A stretch of DNA of 64,000 nucleotides, from NCBI GenBank assembly GCA_018389105.1, contig JACATO010000983.1, forward strand, positions 186,001-250,000. The letters run 5' to 3'. The DNA comes from Nautilus pompilius. Taxonomy: Eukaryota; Mollusca; Cephalopoda; Nautilida; Nautilidae. Shown piece after piece: positions 23,887 through 38,800 of this stretch (its first letter is position 1; the number at the start of each line of letters is the position of its first letter). The notes beneath the pieces were generated by a model that saw only the letters and a list, made by a program, of their open reading frames with translations, was not told the DNA's origin and searched no databases. The translations under genes and the position numbers were made by a program.

Positions 23887-26800
23887 CTGGAAGAGAGGTT
23901 TAAATAACAATCCATATATTTATCCCCATAAGAATGCTAGGCAAATCACAGACTATACTCTACAGGTTCCTGGTAACAATGGTAACACCCATGTGAAATC
24001 TGAAAATGTCTTTTCCTTTAAATTGTTATACTTTCTTATTATAGGGATTAATACACAAATTTTCTGCAGAACTGGTTTCCCTTCAAGGGCATGTTGCACA
24101 TTTTTGATATTAAAAGCATTTATATGAAAACCTAAACCTTTTCTCCAATAGATCCAGTTTGCTTTAAAAAATAAAGAAAAAAAAACCTAACTGCTGTATT
24201 TTAAACCATGAACTAAAATAATAACCGGGATTCACCTGCTTTTGGAGGGGATTAGCAAAACAAAAGGGATAGAGCTGATTACTGTCTCATGTTGGCTCAC
24301 CTCATAAAGCAGTGGTGGGTGGTTCAGAAATGTGGAAATCAAAAAGCATGTACAAACCTGAAATTTCTCTATAATCTACAGAACATACTGGAAGCAGTTT
24401 TTAGAAACTAAACTATGTAATAAATTGTAAATTCACTGAAAGTAGAATAGAGAGCCGTCCAAATAAACCGATATACAAAATCTAACTGCAAATACTATAC
24501 CCTGAAACTTCTGCACTACTATTTTTACTAGTCTATTAAAAAGTCTTTAGAATTATTATCCTGCATTTCAGATATAAATGGATTTTAAAAAATTAAAACA
24601 AAAAATATCTGCTTTATTAAATAAATTGCATCCCTAGAACAAAATCTCAGAACATAATAGCAAAGGTTATCAAAAATCTGGCCTCCAAATTCAATAAAGT
24701 TGCCATTTCCAGCAATTCCAAAACATGCTGGAGAAAGAGTTAAACAGATACTGGACAGTTAGTGGATAGAAAAAGCAAACTGGTGATGGCATGATTCAGC
24801 TTATGTATTGTTCTCCCCATTCCGATCTGCTGTAAAACCTCAAGTGCTGGTACCTCGTCATCAAGTCAAGGGGCCCCAACGAGAAAAACAATAGCAATCA
24901 CTGCACCCTACATAGATAAAACCCTTATCCTATATTTTAGAGGTGGAAACTTTAAAGAATATTGTGCAACAGAAGGGAGGGGAGAGAAAGGTTCGTTGGG
25001 CTAACCTTTAAGTATTTCCAACTCTCGCTTGGCTTCTCCCAGTGCCGAAAATAAGTCGAGTTTTAAGCGAGTCTCTGCACTCAGACTGTTCTCCAAATGT
25101 GTATTTTTGTCCTGCATTGCAGACAGTGCTGACATTAAAACTTCTGTGTCACTCTGAGCCTCTTTGTACTGCCGCAGAGCCTGAAAGGAACAATGAATAG
25201 CTGTAACAAACAACATCATCTCTTACTAGAAATTGCATCTGTCTTCGGACATTTTGAATACATCATCTCACATGCACTAACACACTGACAATCACTTGTA
25301 TTCTTCCTAAATATGCCAGCCACTGGTAGGAGAAAGAAAATTAAGTTCTAAGGAATAGTCTACTACTACTATTGTAAAGGACTATTCAATGACCCTAAAC
25401 TCCACAGAAATCCCTAATGACGAAGAGACTTGCCTGTACTTCTCTTTCCAGTTGCCGAAACTGATCTTCCCTCAACTTGAGATCACGTTTGAGGAGCTTC
25501 ATGTCGTTTTCCGTGTCTCTGCGTCGTGCTTTACAGTTCTCTGTACACTCGCCTCTGGAAAGACAAAGAACCTCGATAGATACCCAAAACATCTTCCCAG
25601 GTAAGCAATGCGCTGCTCCCCATCCACCACACACAAGTGACACCAAAATCATTTATTGCGTTTTATGTCATTCTGAGGTGGGATTAGCAAACTTCTACTG
25701 ATGGGAAGGACCGGGCTAGAACCAGTTTCATGTTGTGTTTTTTCCTCCTCACAAACAAACTGAAAATGATGAGCATTTTCAAGCCGTGAGCTGTTTGCTG
25801 AGAGTCGCTGCAGATGTGGGAAAAGGGAGACAGCAAAAATACGTGATCCCTTAAAAAATTCCATGTTATAGGTCGCTACATTAAAAATAAACCTGACTAC
25901 AAAAATCCAGGGATACCGGAATTTGCCATAATACCGTTAATTCCCTGGTGAAGAAACAGAAAGTAATCAGAAATTTAAAATGGTAGCCAAATTAGCCCAT
26001 AAATTTCATTACAACATATTAATGGAAAAAAACGTCATCTGAGTTTCGGCTGGCAGCCAACCAAGTTAAAAAAATATAAAAAATCACAGGGTGACTGGTG
26101 TGGTTGGCATTGAGAGCCCACCCCTGGACTGCATGTAGCTGGCACACCGTCTATGCATGCTTGAAATAGGATATCTGATCAATCCAATAACTACTCATGC
26201 CCAGATCTTGTAGGTTCTCTGCAGGCATGGCTAGCCACTCTCTTGTAGCGATGTTGTCATCCTTAATGAACGCAGTGACCACTTCAGCTAAACCTGGCGT
26301 CTTCCTGGAACAAGAGAAATTCTGGGTGCCATTTGGTGATGAAAAGGCGGAACTGCTGGTCTCGTCCACTCACTTCCTCTGACCACCAAGAAAGTGCTTC
26401 GGCCAGCCATGATACCTTGCCACCATAACAATCATACTGCACAACATTTCAATTTGCAGCGACGTTGACCTGCAGAGACATTCTGACCTACTGCAACAGC
26501 TTTTGTCACATGGATTGTCTCTGTGAACTACCTTTGAGGATTTTACCATACAATCGATGCTGGCTTTAAAACACCATACAATTTAATAGCCATAATTCAA
26601 TATGCATTTAGAAATTCGCTTTGTTTTTTTCATGTTTCCTACATTAAAAAAAACCCTTTTCTGTCCAAGTCAGTTTGGCACTGATTTATTTAATGATCAC
26701 ATCTGCTCTCTCTTTATACGTATAGGAGGATGCTGGACTACATTGTCACTTCCTCTGGCTACTTATATTACTTTGTTTTCCCAGGAAAATTACTTTACTA

Positions 26801-29800
26801 GTGAAGCTACTGGCGTAAACTGTGTGGTTTATCTGGTTTGTTACATTTACTTGGTACATGATGGAAATCCAATAGTGAATCTTTTCCTTGTGGTGACGCG
26901 GAGGCCTCGGGTGTTCATACCTCAAATCTCCAATCTAGCTGGTTGGACAGTGATCAAGAACCATCAACAAATGCGTCGAGGTAGAGAGCAAAGTCACCAA
27001 TTCCACTTGGTGTAATCTCACCAGCATTTTCCAAGTCCATCGGTCCAAAGATTTGTGTCCCTGATAACACGAGGTTGGGGGATTTCTCCTACCACAAGGC
27101 TGATGAATCTAACTGCTCTGCCATGCAGGTGCAGAGCTAACAACACCTGGATGGATGCCACCAGGGAGGGGGGGGGGGGAAATCAAAGTGTTCTGTAGTG
27201 GTAAATAACTATAGTTGTGCCATCCATTGAGAATTATTGGAGTGAAGACAACAGATTTAGTGTCAAAAGTAATGAGTGAAGAGATTAAAGATGAAACATT
27301 AACATCCCCGTAACCACAGCTGGGTCATTACACTCTACATTTTTGACTTTATGCACTGTAAATCTTTAACCAGGTTGGTGTATTTTGTGTAGCCATCTTG
27401 GAAAATTGTCTGAACTTTTGTGCATATAAAATATTGCATTTCCAGAATGATAAAAGGCTAAACTGTAACCCTAACAGAGGACACCACCTGAAGGTAGTTT
27501 ATGTATTGTTACTCTCTCTCTCTCTCTCTCACAAAATTCACCCTAAAGTGCAGTATCCCTAAGTTTTTGCTCCCAATTTGGTAAAAGCAGCATAAACATC
27601 CCAACATTGTTGTATAACCTGCTTAAGAATGTCAAGCTAAAATTTCCATTGATTTTTTTACCGTTTGTTTGATATTCCAGATTTTGTCTGAAATACTAAA
27701 AATCGTTATTACAGGGCAGATAGCAGATTGGACAACATAGTTTCAGAAAACAGGTTATTTTAGACAATAAATCCATTGTAAAACAGCATATTTCAGCTGA
27801 TAACAAAGCCAATATAATGCTAGGAATGGAATCATCAAACATTTAACTAAGGAAAAGTTTGTTCCTCTATACTGTCAGATAGCTCATCCACAGGTCTGGA
27901 GACAACAGGATGGTGTTTGATTAGAGTTCAGCAGAGATTTACTAGGCCATTTCCGCATTTAAAATATGCTGAAAAATTAAATTTACCTTCCATGTAATTT
28001 AACATCTTCAGAAAAAGATCTGATAAAGGTTTTAAAATAAATAAAGATTTTAACGACATATTAACAATTAACAACTTCACTCACCTGTCCACAATTAACC
28101 CTGTATACTACCTTGGGTGCTACCCTTCAAATCTGTAGTACTTAGCACAGGCTGAGCCATAATGACTGTGACACACCAAGCCTTACCCATTGATATGATA
28201 ATCCTTTGTAATGACAAATCTGTATCACTTCAACGCCAGGTGATTTGCATTGTGTGTGTTTTATTAAAAGCTAGTTCAGCACAAACTACCTCTTCTAGGT
28301 TTGGCAGCTGGTACAAGGTAAACACTGATGTGCTATTTGAAGATTTAAGATACCAGGGTCACAAGGACGAACTGGGCAAAGTAAAGTAACCTCTCATCTG
28401 AAGGTCTTATGTAAAACCTGATGATGGCTTAGACTAGTACGGTTAGAATCAAATACCTTCTTCATGGTTCATTGACATTTAAAGAGAAACTTGAAATCAT
28501 TTAAAGCTCTGAGTATAGAAATATATATTTAACATTTTAAAAATCTACAAAAAATTAGTCATAACTTTCAATAAATTGGTTAAGTCTGGAACAAGATACA
28601 ATATAGGGAACATTTTTTAGTGATGGTCCCTGATTCATGAAAAAAAAAAACACAACCAGCAACAATAATGTATAGTAGGAAAGTGTTCATTAGTTGAAGA
28701 AGCAATAAGCAATCTAAATCAGGGGTGTCAAACATACGGCCTGTGGAGAGGCTGACGGCGACCACCCATCCTAACCCTTTAGCTGTATCCTCTCTGTAAA
28801 GATAGCAGATACATTTCTACCAGCCCACCCCACGCACCTGCCAATGTTAATGGTAGAAGACCGATCGTGTTGAAACAATTTAAATAACGAGAATAAAGGA
28901 CTGATGCTTCAAGGAAGTACAACGACTGTATTCAATTAAAAGCACAATAGGATAAATCCTCACTCAACAATAGAACGAATAATAAGAAAAGAGATGAGTT
29001 ATATAAAATACAAGGAAGTAAAGCCCAGTATAATAAAATGTAGTCATTGTATAGAGAACTAAACTGACTCACGTTATATCAAATCAAATTATCGTAAGTT
29101 GAAATAGGTTTCGCTCCCACTGTCCAAACTAAGTAGCACTTTCTTCGATTGGTGGTCCACACCACACATCTCATCCAATGGAAACGAGATCTGCAGGCTG
29201 GTCAAGCAGCTATCGACTGGATCTGACTTTCAAACTGAGACGAGTGTAAAATACCCAGAGGAATTTGACCTTGTAGTCTCAGTTTCCTAGTTGACAACAT
29301 GAGTGACCGAGGTACCAACCACCAGCAGACATTAAGCGAATCGAGAAAGTGTCACGTATGTTTAATTGAAGGATATTTCGGAACTCAATAACAAGCAACC
29401 ATGATTATGTTATCACAGAAAAGAAAAATAGACGAAGAATGTCTTGTGATTCAAGAAAAGTGGACAAATTCGTATTTCTTTGCCGAAGTGAATGGAATGG
29501 CAACCTGCTCGATTTGCACACAACATTGCCAAAGTGTGCAACGTTCAGAGGCATCATAACAGCAATCCTGCTGTGAAGTACGATAACTATACTGGGAAGT
29601 TACATGAAGACAAAGCTGGCGAATTAGAAAAGACGTTGAAAGAACAGCTGTCAGTATTTAAATAAGCTCTACAGTAAATGAGGCTGCAGTTAAGGCAAGT
29701 TATATGATTGCTCATGAAATAATTGTCTCATCAAAGCCCTTTTCGAAAGGGAACTTTGAGAAAAATGTATGTTGATGACTGCAGAAGTAACGTGTCTGGA

Positions 29801-32800
29801 TAAATGCCAAAGTTTTGCAAACATAAGCCTTCCAAGAAACAGACTCGCAGAGAGAATTAATCAGAGAAACTCAACAGTCAACCGAAGGACAAAGTCAAGT
29901 CCTTTGTTGCATTTTCAGTTGCAGTTGATGAAAGTACGGATATAACTGATGTGGAACAGCTTGCAATTTTCATTCAAGGTGTTGATACATGTATGAGCAT
30001 AACAGAAGAGTTTGCGGAAATGGTTCTGATGAAAGAGACGACAACAGGTGATGACATCTTCAACAGTTTAGTGGAAGCTCTGGAAAAAATAGGTGTAGAC
30101 TGGGCACAAGCTGTGAGTCTGGCTGCAGACAAAGCACCACAAATGGTGGGTAGAAAAGCTGGAGCTGCCACAAAGTTAAAAAAGAAAACTGCTATCTGTG
30201 AATCCAAGCCATCAGTTTTATACATCGCATTTGCCTTTTGCACCAAGAAGCACCGTGTAGTAAAAGGTTGAAGATGGATAATGTTATGGATGTGGTTATA
30301 AAATCAATTAACACAGGCAGCTTAACCGCCTTCTGGAGGAAAATTAGAACTCTCGTGGGCTGCCATATCACATCGATGTTTGCTGGCTTAGTCGGGAGAA
30401 ATGTATTTAAACGGTTCTATGAATTTCTTGGTGAGATACAGTTGTTTATAGATCAGAAAAGGAAGTGTTACCCAAATTACAGGACAATGAATGGCTTCAA
30501 GATCCTGCCTTTATGGTGGATATTACTGAACACCTGAATTGTCTTAACAAAAAGATGCAAGGCCGCAACAATTCAGTGACAGAACTTCATGACTGCATAC
30601 ATTCCTTTGAAATTCAGCTTCGGCTTTGAGAAAAGCAACTTTCAGAAAGTAATCCGGCACACTTTCCGAGCTTAAAAACAAGACATGACACAGCTGAGTC
30701 ACATTGTGATGCCTTCACAGAAAAGTACAGTAGCAAAATTTGCAAGTTAAAAAATGAATTCCAGGAAAGTTTTTTTTTTGATTTTAAAAGCCTTGAGACT
30801 TATCAATTTTTCAGAACCAATTTTCTGTCAGTCTTCATTAAGGTTCTCTGAGCAGCTTCAGATGGAAATAATCGATCTGCGGTGTGACTCTGTTTTGAAG
30901 AATAAACTGTTTAATAGTGATATTGGCACATTTCATCGATATCTAGGACCAAATTATCCAATGTTGAATTCAGAACTTCTGTCCATGTTTGGGACAAGGT
31001 ATGTCTGTGAAAAGATCTTTTCTGTAATGAACATTAACAAGTCAAGTCAAGACTAGTTCTCAAATTACTGACACACACTTGGACTCGATACTCAAGGCTG
31101 CCACAGACAGCCCAGTTCACTTGCTCCAAACTTTGATACATTTATCCAAAATAAGTGGTGTCAGGTATCAGAAAGCAGCAGTGAAAAATAAATGAAGTTA
31201 GTTATATATCATTACACTTATTATTATCTACAAACCGATTTTTTAAATTGTAAATTGTAGCTGATGTATAAGGGATTCTACTGCCATTTTTATATCGCTG
31301 ATATCTAGCAATGAATAGTATTGTTTTACAATGTAATGTCCGCGTGTAGTATTTTAATTTTAGATAAAACAGTGTGTCAGGTTACATTTAATTTCTCCTG
31401 ATTTCTCAAAAGAAAGCCAAAATACATTTATCCAGATAGAATAGTTCGATTAGTGACTTCCCATTATGATTTTTGTGACGGAGGTGCAATTATTATTAGG
31501 TAATTTAAATTAAATAATGTGAGTTTGCCCCTTGCCTGTCCCCTCCACCAACTCTACCACATATACTTCACATATATTAAAATAAATGCGATTTCAGATC
31601 AGATCTAATTTTGGTGTGATTTTCGTTTATGGAAATATAAACTTTATTTGAATGTGTAGGATAACTTCTAAACTTACGATAGGTCTATATTTTAATTTTT
31701 TTAGTGCATATGTGTGCATGCGTATGATGTGTGTATACATATCTGATTGTATCTCCTTTGAACTTAAAGCAGAATTTTTTTAAGGTAACCGCCTCTGTAA
31801 GTGGATTAATACAAAGAAAAAACCCAATACATTTTTTGTTTACTAAAACAACACCTAAGGGAAGACAACTCTTTCTGATATAACTATATTTTCCATTTTT
31901 GTTTGCAACTTGAAAAAAATATTTACATATTAGAATAAAGTTTATACTTTCATAAAGGGAACAACATGGAGAGTATCATCTGCAAATTTTGGCTTTCATG
32001 ATTCCTCTTTTTTAGAGAAATCAAGTGTGACATTATGTCACACACAGTGTATCTCATGTAGAGATGATACCCTGCTAGGCACGTTGCCTGCACTTGATAT
32101 CATTTTGTCAGTGTGCCACCATTGACATCTTTCCTGTGGACATATTCCACTCATCTGTACGGCCCGCCATTGCAAATGAGTTTGACACCCCTGGTTTAGA
32201 AGCTTTGTATGAGCTGTGACGTATGTCTTCCAGGGATATAGTAACCAGTGTAATAGTACACTAGAACCAGACCAATAAGCAGTTTTCTAACCTGGGGGGA
32301 AGGGGGGAGGCTTGTATAAACAGATATGGATTTTAGGAATTACTGTCACTAAGATTCCCATAACCAATTATCCAGAATATTCTGTGAAGTCCAAAAGAGT
32401 CCGATCTAATTTTTTTCTGGACTATAGACTTAAAGATACCACAAAGTTTGAACTTCTTTTATGAAACATATGCACACAAGAAAAAGGTGACAATAGATAA
32501 ATCTGCCTGCAGTGGAATTTCGCTGCACAGCTACACCAACCTGGCTGCTGCTGCCATAGCGACTGCTCGTGCTGCTGCCGCCTCTTCTGCTTTCTTCGCC
32601 TTTCTCTCACTGACCAGCTGCTGCTCGATTATGGCTTTAGTCTTTCGCTCGTCCTGCAGCTTCCGCTCGAGGATTGATAAATTCTGCTTGTCTTGCTGTC
32701 TGTTGGTGACTAAATTGTGTAACCTGAGAGGTGGAGAGAAGAGAAGAGAAGACAGTAAGGGAATGTCTGAGGGTCAGACCGAGTCAAAGACTGCGACTGA

Positions 32801-35800
32801 CAATGGAGACCTAGAGCTGAAACAGATGGCACCAGTTCCACCATCACTGAAATGCGGTGAACAGAATCATGAGAGTGAGAGGGTTAACTAAGTCTGCAGT
32901 TGTCAACAACAAATTTTGGCTACAGTAAATCCCTCGATTTAACGGACCACCATTCAAGGGACTTCAAAAGCCAAGGACACTGTCTGGTCTTCCAACAACA
33001 GCCTGCATTGAGCTGTGCACATGTAGGTAAACAACATACATCCGGATTTAATGGACCCCTGGCAACGGACACCACCCCTTATTAGTCCGTTAAATCGAGG
33101 GATTTATTGTATCTTCTTCTAACAGTTTAGCAGCTGAAATTACTTTCTAAAGACTCTAGACTTACTTGTTCTGTAAGTTTTCATTGTCCTGCTGTAGCTG
33201 GTAGAGTTCAGACCGCGTGGATTTGTCACAAATTACCAGGTTGTTGATCTGAGAGCGCAGCTCCTGCTCGCAGTTCCGACTCGCCTGCAGGTCTGCCTTT
33301 AACCGTTTTATGTCGCTCTCGAACCTACAGTGGAATCACAAAAACCGTAAACATACCACAAATTTTAAATGAAAAACTCTCACCTCACCCTACCCCTACT
33401 TTCAGTAGTGGGTGGACACTGGCAGCAAAGGTTCTAACATTGTGCATCATATTCCTTTCGTGTCTGCCCATCAGAGCGCGCACATTGCATGCTGCCAGCT
33501 TGTCAAACCCTTGTACGGGGTACATACACTTGAAACTGAACCCAATACCATAGCTAATTAACATTTTTTAATTGACAATATGGAGATGAAAAACACTCAG
33601 CTTTGCTGTCTGTCTTAATTGTTTTTATTCAATTTTGTGCTGGTAATTCAAGATTACCCTCCTTGCCAGAAATATGTATTACAATTTTAAAAATTACACC
33701 AAAGGGCTACAGATTTATAAAAGATTTTAAAATTTTGAAAGAAATAATAAAAAAAAAAAAAAAATCCCAACCAGAAATTATGGCAAAAGGCGAAGGTTTA
33801 AAGTGGCAGACAGACCTTTTAATATCCAAATGAGACAAACATTCAATGTTAATAGGTTTTCTAGCAATCACCATTTGAAATGCTTCACTCAATGGACTCA
33901 CATAAGAAAATAAAAACAAAGTAATATAGTGACTGGAAATAAAAACTTGAATGTTTTTCTTTCTTTTTAAAACTAAAACAAACAAAATTCAGGAAAAATA
34001 TCTACCGTTATATTAATTACAGTTATCTCCCTTGCATTAAAAAGCATATACACATTCACAGCATACTCTTCATAACTTTAAATTGCAGGGACCTCCCAAA
34101 ACAATTTAGACTTATTGGAAATTGACTTTTCAAAATCTAAGTTACTGGTTTCTATTCCTTGAATTTCCATTGTTCAGTTAAGTGGATTTGGTCTCACTGG
34201 CATTTTAAAGCCATGCGGAAAGAATATTTGGAGAAATGTCGAAATGCTTCACTATCTGTTTTACTTTTTAATCCCTTTTCAACTTCAAGAATCTTCTGGT
34301 ACTTAGCCTCAATTTGGTGAGTCCACAGTTTGTATGATTCATAGTGGTGTGCGAATTGTTACTGATGAGTTTCTGCTCCAACAGTAATTCAAAAGATAAG
34401 TGATATAAGAAGAGAGTTGTACATTTTTTTAAAAATAAATATAAGAATAAACCGTTTTCTTATTTATTTTAATCATATATCAAAATGTTCACAACTTGCA
34501 AAATGCTCCAAGAAATGCCCTTTTGTTATCTGGGAATAAATTAGGGAAATGGTTAGTTTCATTGATGATCAGTGACTTACGAAAAGAAATTCAAAGATTC
34601 TTAACAAATGTGTGGCAGATTGTAGTCAATCATTTGCTCTCAGCCGACAAACATGAAGAGAAATTAATATGTAACTGCAATTCAAGACACCAAAAATACT
34701 GTCCCAACTTATCTGACTTTGACTTGGAGCAAGTCAGGGTTATCTACAAATTTTTGTAATGGGAGAGGAGAGCATTTTGCCGGGACATGGGTATCACAAG
34801 TAGACAGTACATTCAAATTTTTTGATGTCATCAAGTTATAAATAAAATACAGGGCTAATATTATTGATGATTTGCAAAAATGCAAATTATATTAAATGTC
34901 TTGACTAAACAAAACAAAAGGGAAAGGAGAGAAAAATAAAGAACGGCTCACCGAGAAATTATTTCATCCTTGTTATTAGTGAATGTAGCTGGAGAAATAT
35001 CCTTGCTATAATTTTTTCCTTTCTTGGAGTTATTTTCCTTGCTGCTGTTCAACTTGTTTCCTTGGGATTTTGTGACAGAGTTTGACTTATAACTTTTACC
35101 ACTATGTTGATCATTAGTGGTGTAAGCCTCTACATTGTCGTCAAAGTCGTTCACATTAGCCTTCTTTGACAAAGGTTGTTCTATATATTCGTACTCGTCG
35201 TCGTCGTCATCTGTGTTTTTGTTAAAATGCTTTCGCCGGTCCCGCTCATCATCTGTCCGTGATGACTTCTTGCCCGCAACACCATTCGAGATTACCTCCT
35301 CTTCTGATTTTGAAGGCAGTGCTGTTGAGAGAGGAGAGGAGAGATCAGAGAAGCATGTAACTGCACCTGAAGACCATGCTTAGTAGCAAGCTGGAGCTTC
35401 TTGAAACTTTCCAGTATCAACCCAAGAAAAGGGATTGGGGGGTGGGCAGGGAATGTTGTAAATCTTCAAGTCAGCTGCAGTTCTTACATAAAAAAATGTT
35501 TTACTAGAAAACCTGGAGATCATAAGAATCCACCAAAGCAGTTTTAGTGGAATGTTGATTTTTCTTGATCTCCATAAATGTCATCTAAAATAAAAACATG
35601 GACAGACAGCCTTTCTCCAGCGACCGGTGGGCAGACAGGAGATTGTCATAAACCTAACACAAGGCTTGACATTTATGAGAACAGATTCTGCTTCCGTAAG
35701 GTGGGCAGGCAGTTCTGCAGGTGGTTCAGCAGACAAACAGAAGAAAGAAAGATGAGACAAAAAACACATCCAGCCACCACCACCACTGTTCATGATGGAT

Positions 35801-38800
35801 TGCCCTTTACTTTTATCAATCTGACCATTTCATCTCTCCCCAATTTTTAAAATCAAATATGGCTCCCCTAAAAAAACAACAACAACAACAAACAAAACTG
35901 GCAGTAATAGAACGGTTTCAGGGTATTTACCAATCAGAATTTCACTAATGTAAATACATTACTCAGAAGCGCGTAAAAAGTAATCCCAACCATCTCGTTA
36001 AGCAGTTAAATCAATAATGGACCCGTGACACAGCAGTGCCACGTAAAACTTTTCCAGCAACAGAACCACCACCACCACCAGGTGTCGGCCTACTGATTTC
36101 TCTAATGCCGCACAGCAGAACGAAAGTGAGGAGCCAGCCTGTCGTGAGCCGACCGGCTCCTGCTCTCATAACGGAGTTGTCCACCAGGAAATCGCAGAGA
36201 ACGTAAAGCAAAAGAAACCAAACCCTCTACTCTTCCCGCAGTAGAAGCGAGTTTTTTGTTCTTAACTTACCGAATTACCTAACTCATAAATAAAGTCAAA
36301 GCAGAAGCAGCCAGGTATCTGATCAGTCTGTACGAAAGAGTGCACGGCCAGGGGAAGGGTACCCAAGAGACTGGGTACTATAACAGCTGGGCTTCATTTA
36401 AAATGTCCCCCCCCCACACCTCCCACAGTATCAACAGAAAGCCAGTTTCATTGCACATCTCTTATTAATCTCGCGTAATGCAGTGAAAAAGCAAGCAAGC
36501 ACCACTTCCGCGCCTGCACCCACGGTAGTTTGTAGTAAAGCACACTACCGACCATCCAGCTGGCTCTGAGTGTTTGTGTGGTTTTTAAGATAAAAGATGA
36601 AAGTAAAAGGAGGCAATTACAGCGCTCACCTTTCTGTTTTTCCGCGTATGCGTTCTGCACCTCTGGTGGTAAAGCTTTCTGCAAAAGCTGTATGTAGAAG
36701 TCATTCTCCTTTTGTATTTCTTTCTGTTTTCGCTAAAAAGAAAAAAAAAATAAAGAGGAAATTGAGCACTGAGCTGATTAGCAGATACTGCAACTGTCCC
36801 CCCCATCCCCTCGCCTATTTTAATTTGCATTTATTCTGCAGATAGTTTAATACACACAAAGAAAGCACTTGCTGTGTGTGTGTGTGAGAGTGAGTGAGAG
36901 TGTGAGAGAGAGAGAGAGTCCACCCACAGTGAAAGTATGGAGCACAGATGTGCTTCACATTTTGCTTTTGTTGTCTACAGAAATTAACTGAACTATTCTA
37001 GCCCCCCCCCACCTAAACAAACATGAGAAATAAAGCAAAGGGCAAGCAAAACATCCAAAACATAATGCATTGGTTTAAATGGTCTTCATGGTAACTGATT
37101 TCTGCTTGTAAACAGCAGAGTCATTCATTTAGTTTTAAGTCGTCATCCCCCATTCTACAGGAGATCAAACATTAAAAAAAAACAACCAGTTAACCAGTGA
37201 CCGACGTTTGACTTGATTCTAGCAGACAAGATCCTTGTGAGAAGCCAGACAAAGAGAACAAAGCTAGCGACAAGTTGTTCGCTATTAATCATCTTTTTTT
37301 AATAAGAGCCGGTGAGATTGGTTTCCGAAGTTGGATTGTGTGGATTAGCCACTTGAGGTTCTGTCCCGACGCACACTCGGCTCTGATGAAATCAGTAGTT
37401 TTATAAGAGACAGTTGAGTCAACTCAACTGGCTGCTTCACTCCTGCAGGAACTGCTCCATTTGGTCTTCTTCAGTGAACTTTGCATGGAGCTTAAGGGAA
37501 AATTAAACGAGAATTCTATCATTTACAATAAGCAAACACCAAGCAAAATAACTCTTATCAAAAAAGGAAACTTGTGGATAAAAGGACAAGGTCAGAATGC
37601 AGACTGCACCACCCCACCACCACACACAAAAGAAGATTGAAAGTATATAAAGTCAGAAGAATGGCTTCCATTGGTGTCTATACTGTTACTTTTAATGAAA
37701 TACCAACAAATCAGCATTGCAAAATACAATTAAAATGTCAGTAATAGGTATGACCCCTCTACAAGCAAAAAAGCCACTAACTGGAGCACGTGAAAAGGTG
37801 AAACAGAGACCAGAATATTGGGCAGAATGCGGTGCAGATGCATTGTCTGATTGAAGGCAACCAAAGCCTGACAGAAAGTTTCTTTACAGCAACAGAACAT
37901 TCTGCACTCTCGGCAATATTCCTCAAGGGCAGCACAATCCTGGTGAAACCATTATTCAGACACATTGTGATAAATGTCCTCTACAGATATGGACAAGCAA
38001 TACTGCCTCCCTCAAGCCACAACACAGTGGCCTGCTGGACAGTCTACATTACACAATAAACACCCAAGTTCTCCCCAGAAACTGAGGCAGGCAATGACTA
38101 AGCAAGCCTGGAAAGTCTCCGCCAACACTAACAGGTAAAGATTGATTGGAGATTGGGGGGGGGGGAAGAGGCCCCCCTTAACCAGCCTAGTGATCTTTAG
38201 ATCTGCCTGTATTAACTGCTAGAAATGCGGCCATGACAGATTACCTGGTCCTCTCTGTCCTATAGTGACTCTCATAACAACAACACAGGGGTCTGCTGAA
38301 AAGATATCAAAAATGACCAGGGCAGTCAGTGCCAAAGTGCCCTTTGTGTGTCAAATGTTTGGACATTCACATTGGCCTTATGGCTGCGGTTCAGGCTCTC
38401 TTGCACGCACTGAAGCCCTCAACATATGCCTCTATCAGCTGCCATAAAATTGCTTGTGGTTTGGCTAGTTTTCTTGCTCAGCAAATCATGGGCTCGTGGG
38501 CAGGTTATTAAAAAATTATTTTTTTTTGCAGTTTTGCCAATTCATACACCACATACACACACTAATTATGCGCATATTAGCAGACACCAGGGATACAAAG
38601 CATCACAATCTCATAGCATTTCCAGCCACATCAGCAGGCTAATAAAGCTCAAATGCATGAAGCAATATTTGCAGGAAGACACTACTGATGTTGTTAAGGA
38701 AAGGGGTCCAATGCGTTCATTCCCAGATGGCTGAAAGCTGAAACAAAAGCAGAGCCCCAGATATTAGGTAAGAGCAGAATTGTAGGTAGATCTAATGCGT

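Larger units (their letters stand above)
25555..32540 (-). other. Macoilin intron filled with transposon relics
   Basis: 7-kb intron, donor GTTGGT, acceptor TTTCCAG. It holds an unassigned - strand ORF (26151-26369), a piggyBac relic (26690-27460), a CT microsatellite, a repeat shared with 44.7 kb (28085-28410) and a hAT element (28720-32193). Together these account for well over half its length. Confidence 0.8.

Noticed and set aside
26151..26369. 72-codon - strand ORF in a macoilin intron
   Set aside because: Not needed for macoilin, which joins 32541 to 25554 in frame. No family recognised; possibly old transposon or processed-gene debris.
32448..32891. 147-codon + strand ORF
   Set aside because: Antisense shadow of the macoilin exon 32541-32723 (its Ala-rich run mirrors the AAAARAVAMAAAA coding).
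35135..35383. + strand Ser-rich ORF
   Set aside because: Antisense of the macoilin Asp/Lys-rich linker exon.
37777..38059. Opposed ORFs on both strands at 37.8-38.05 kb
   Set aside because: No recognised family, no repeat copy in the window, and the host gene splices across it.
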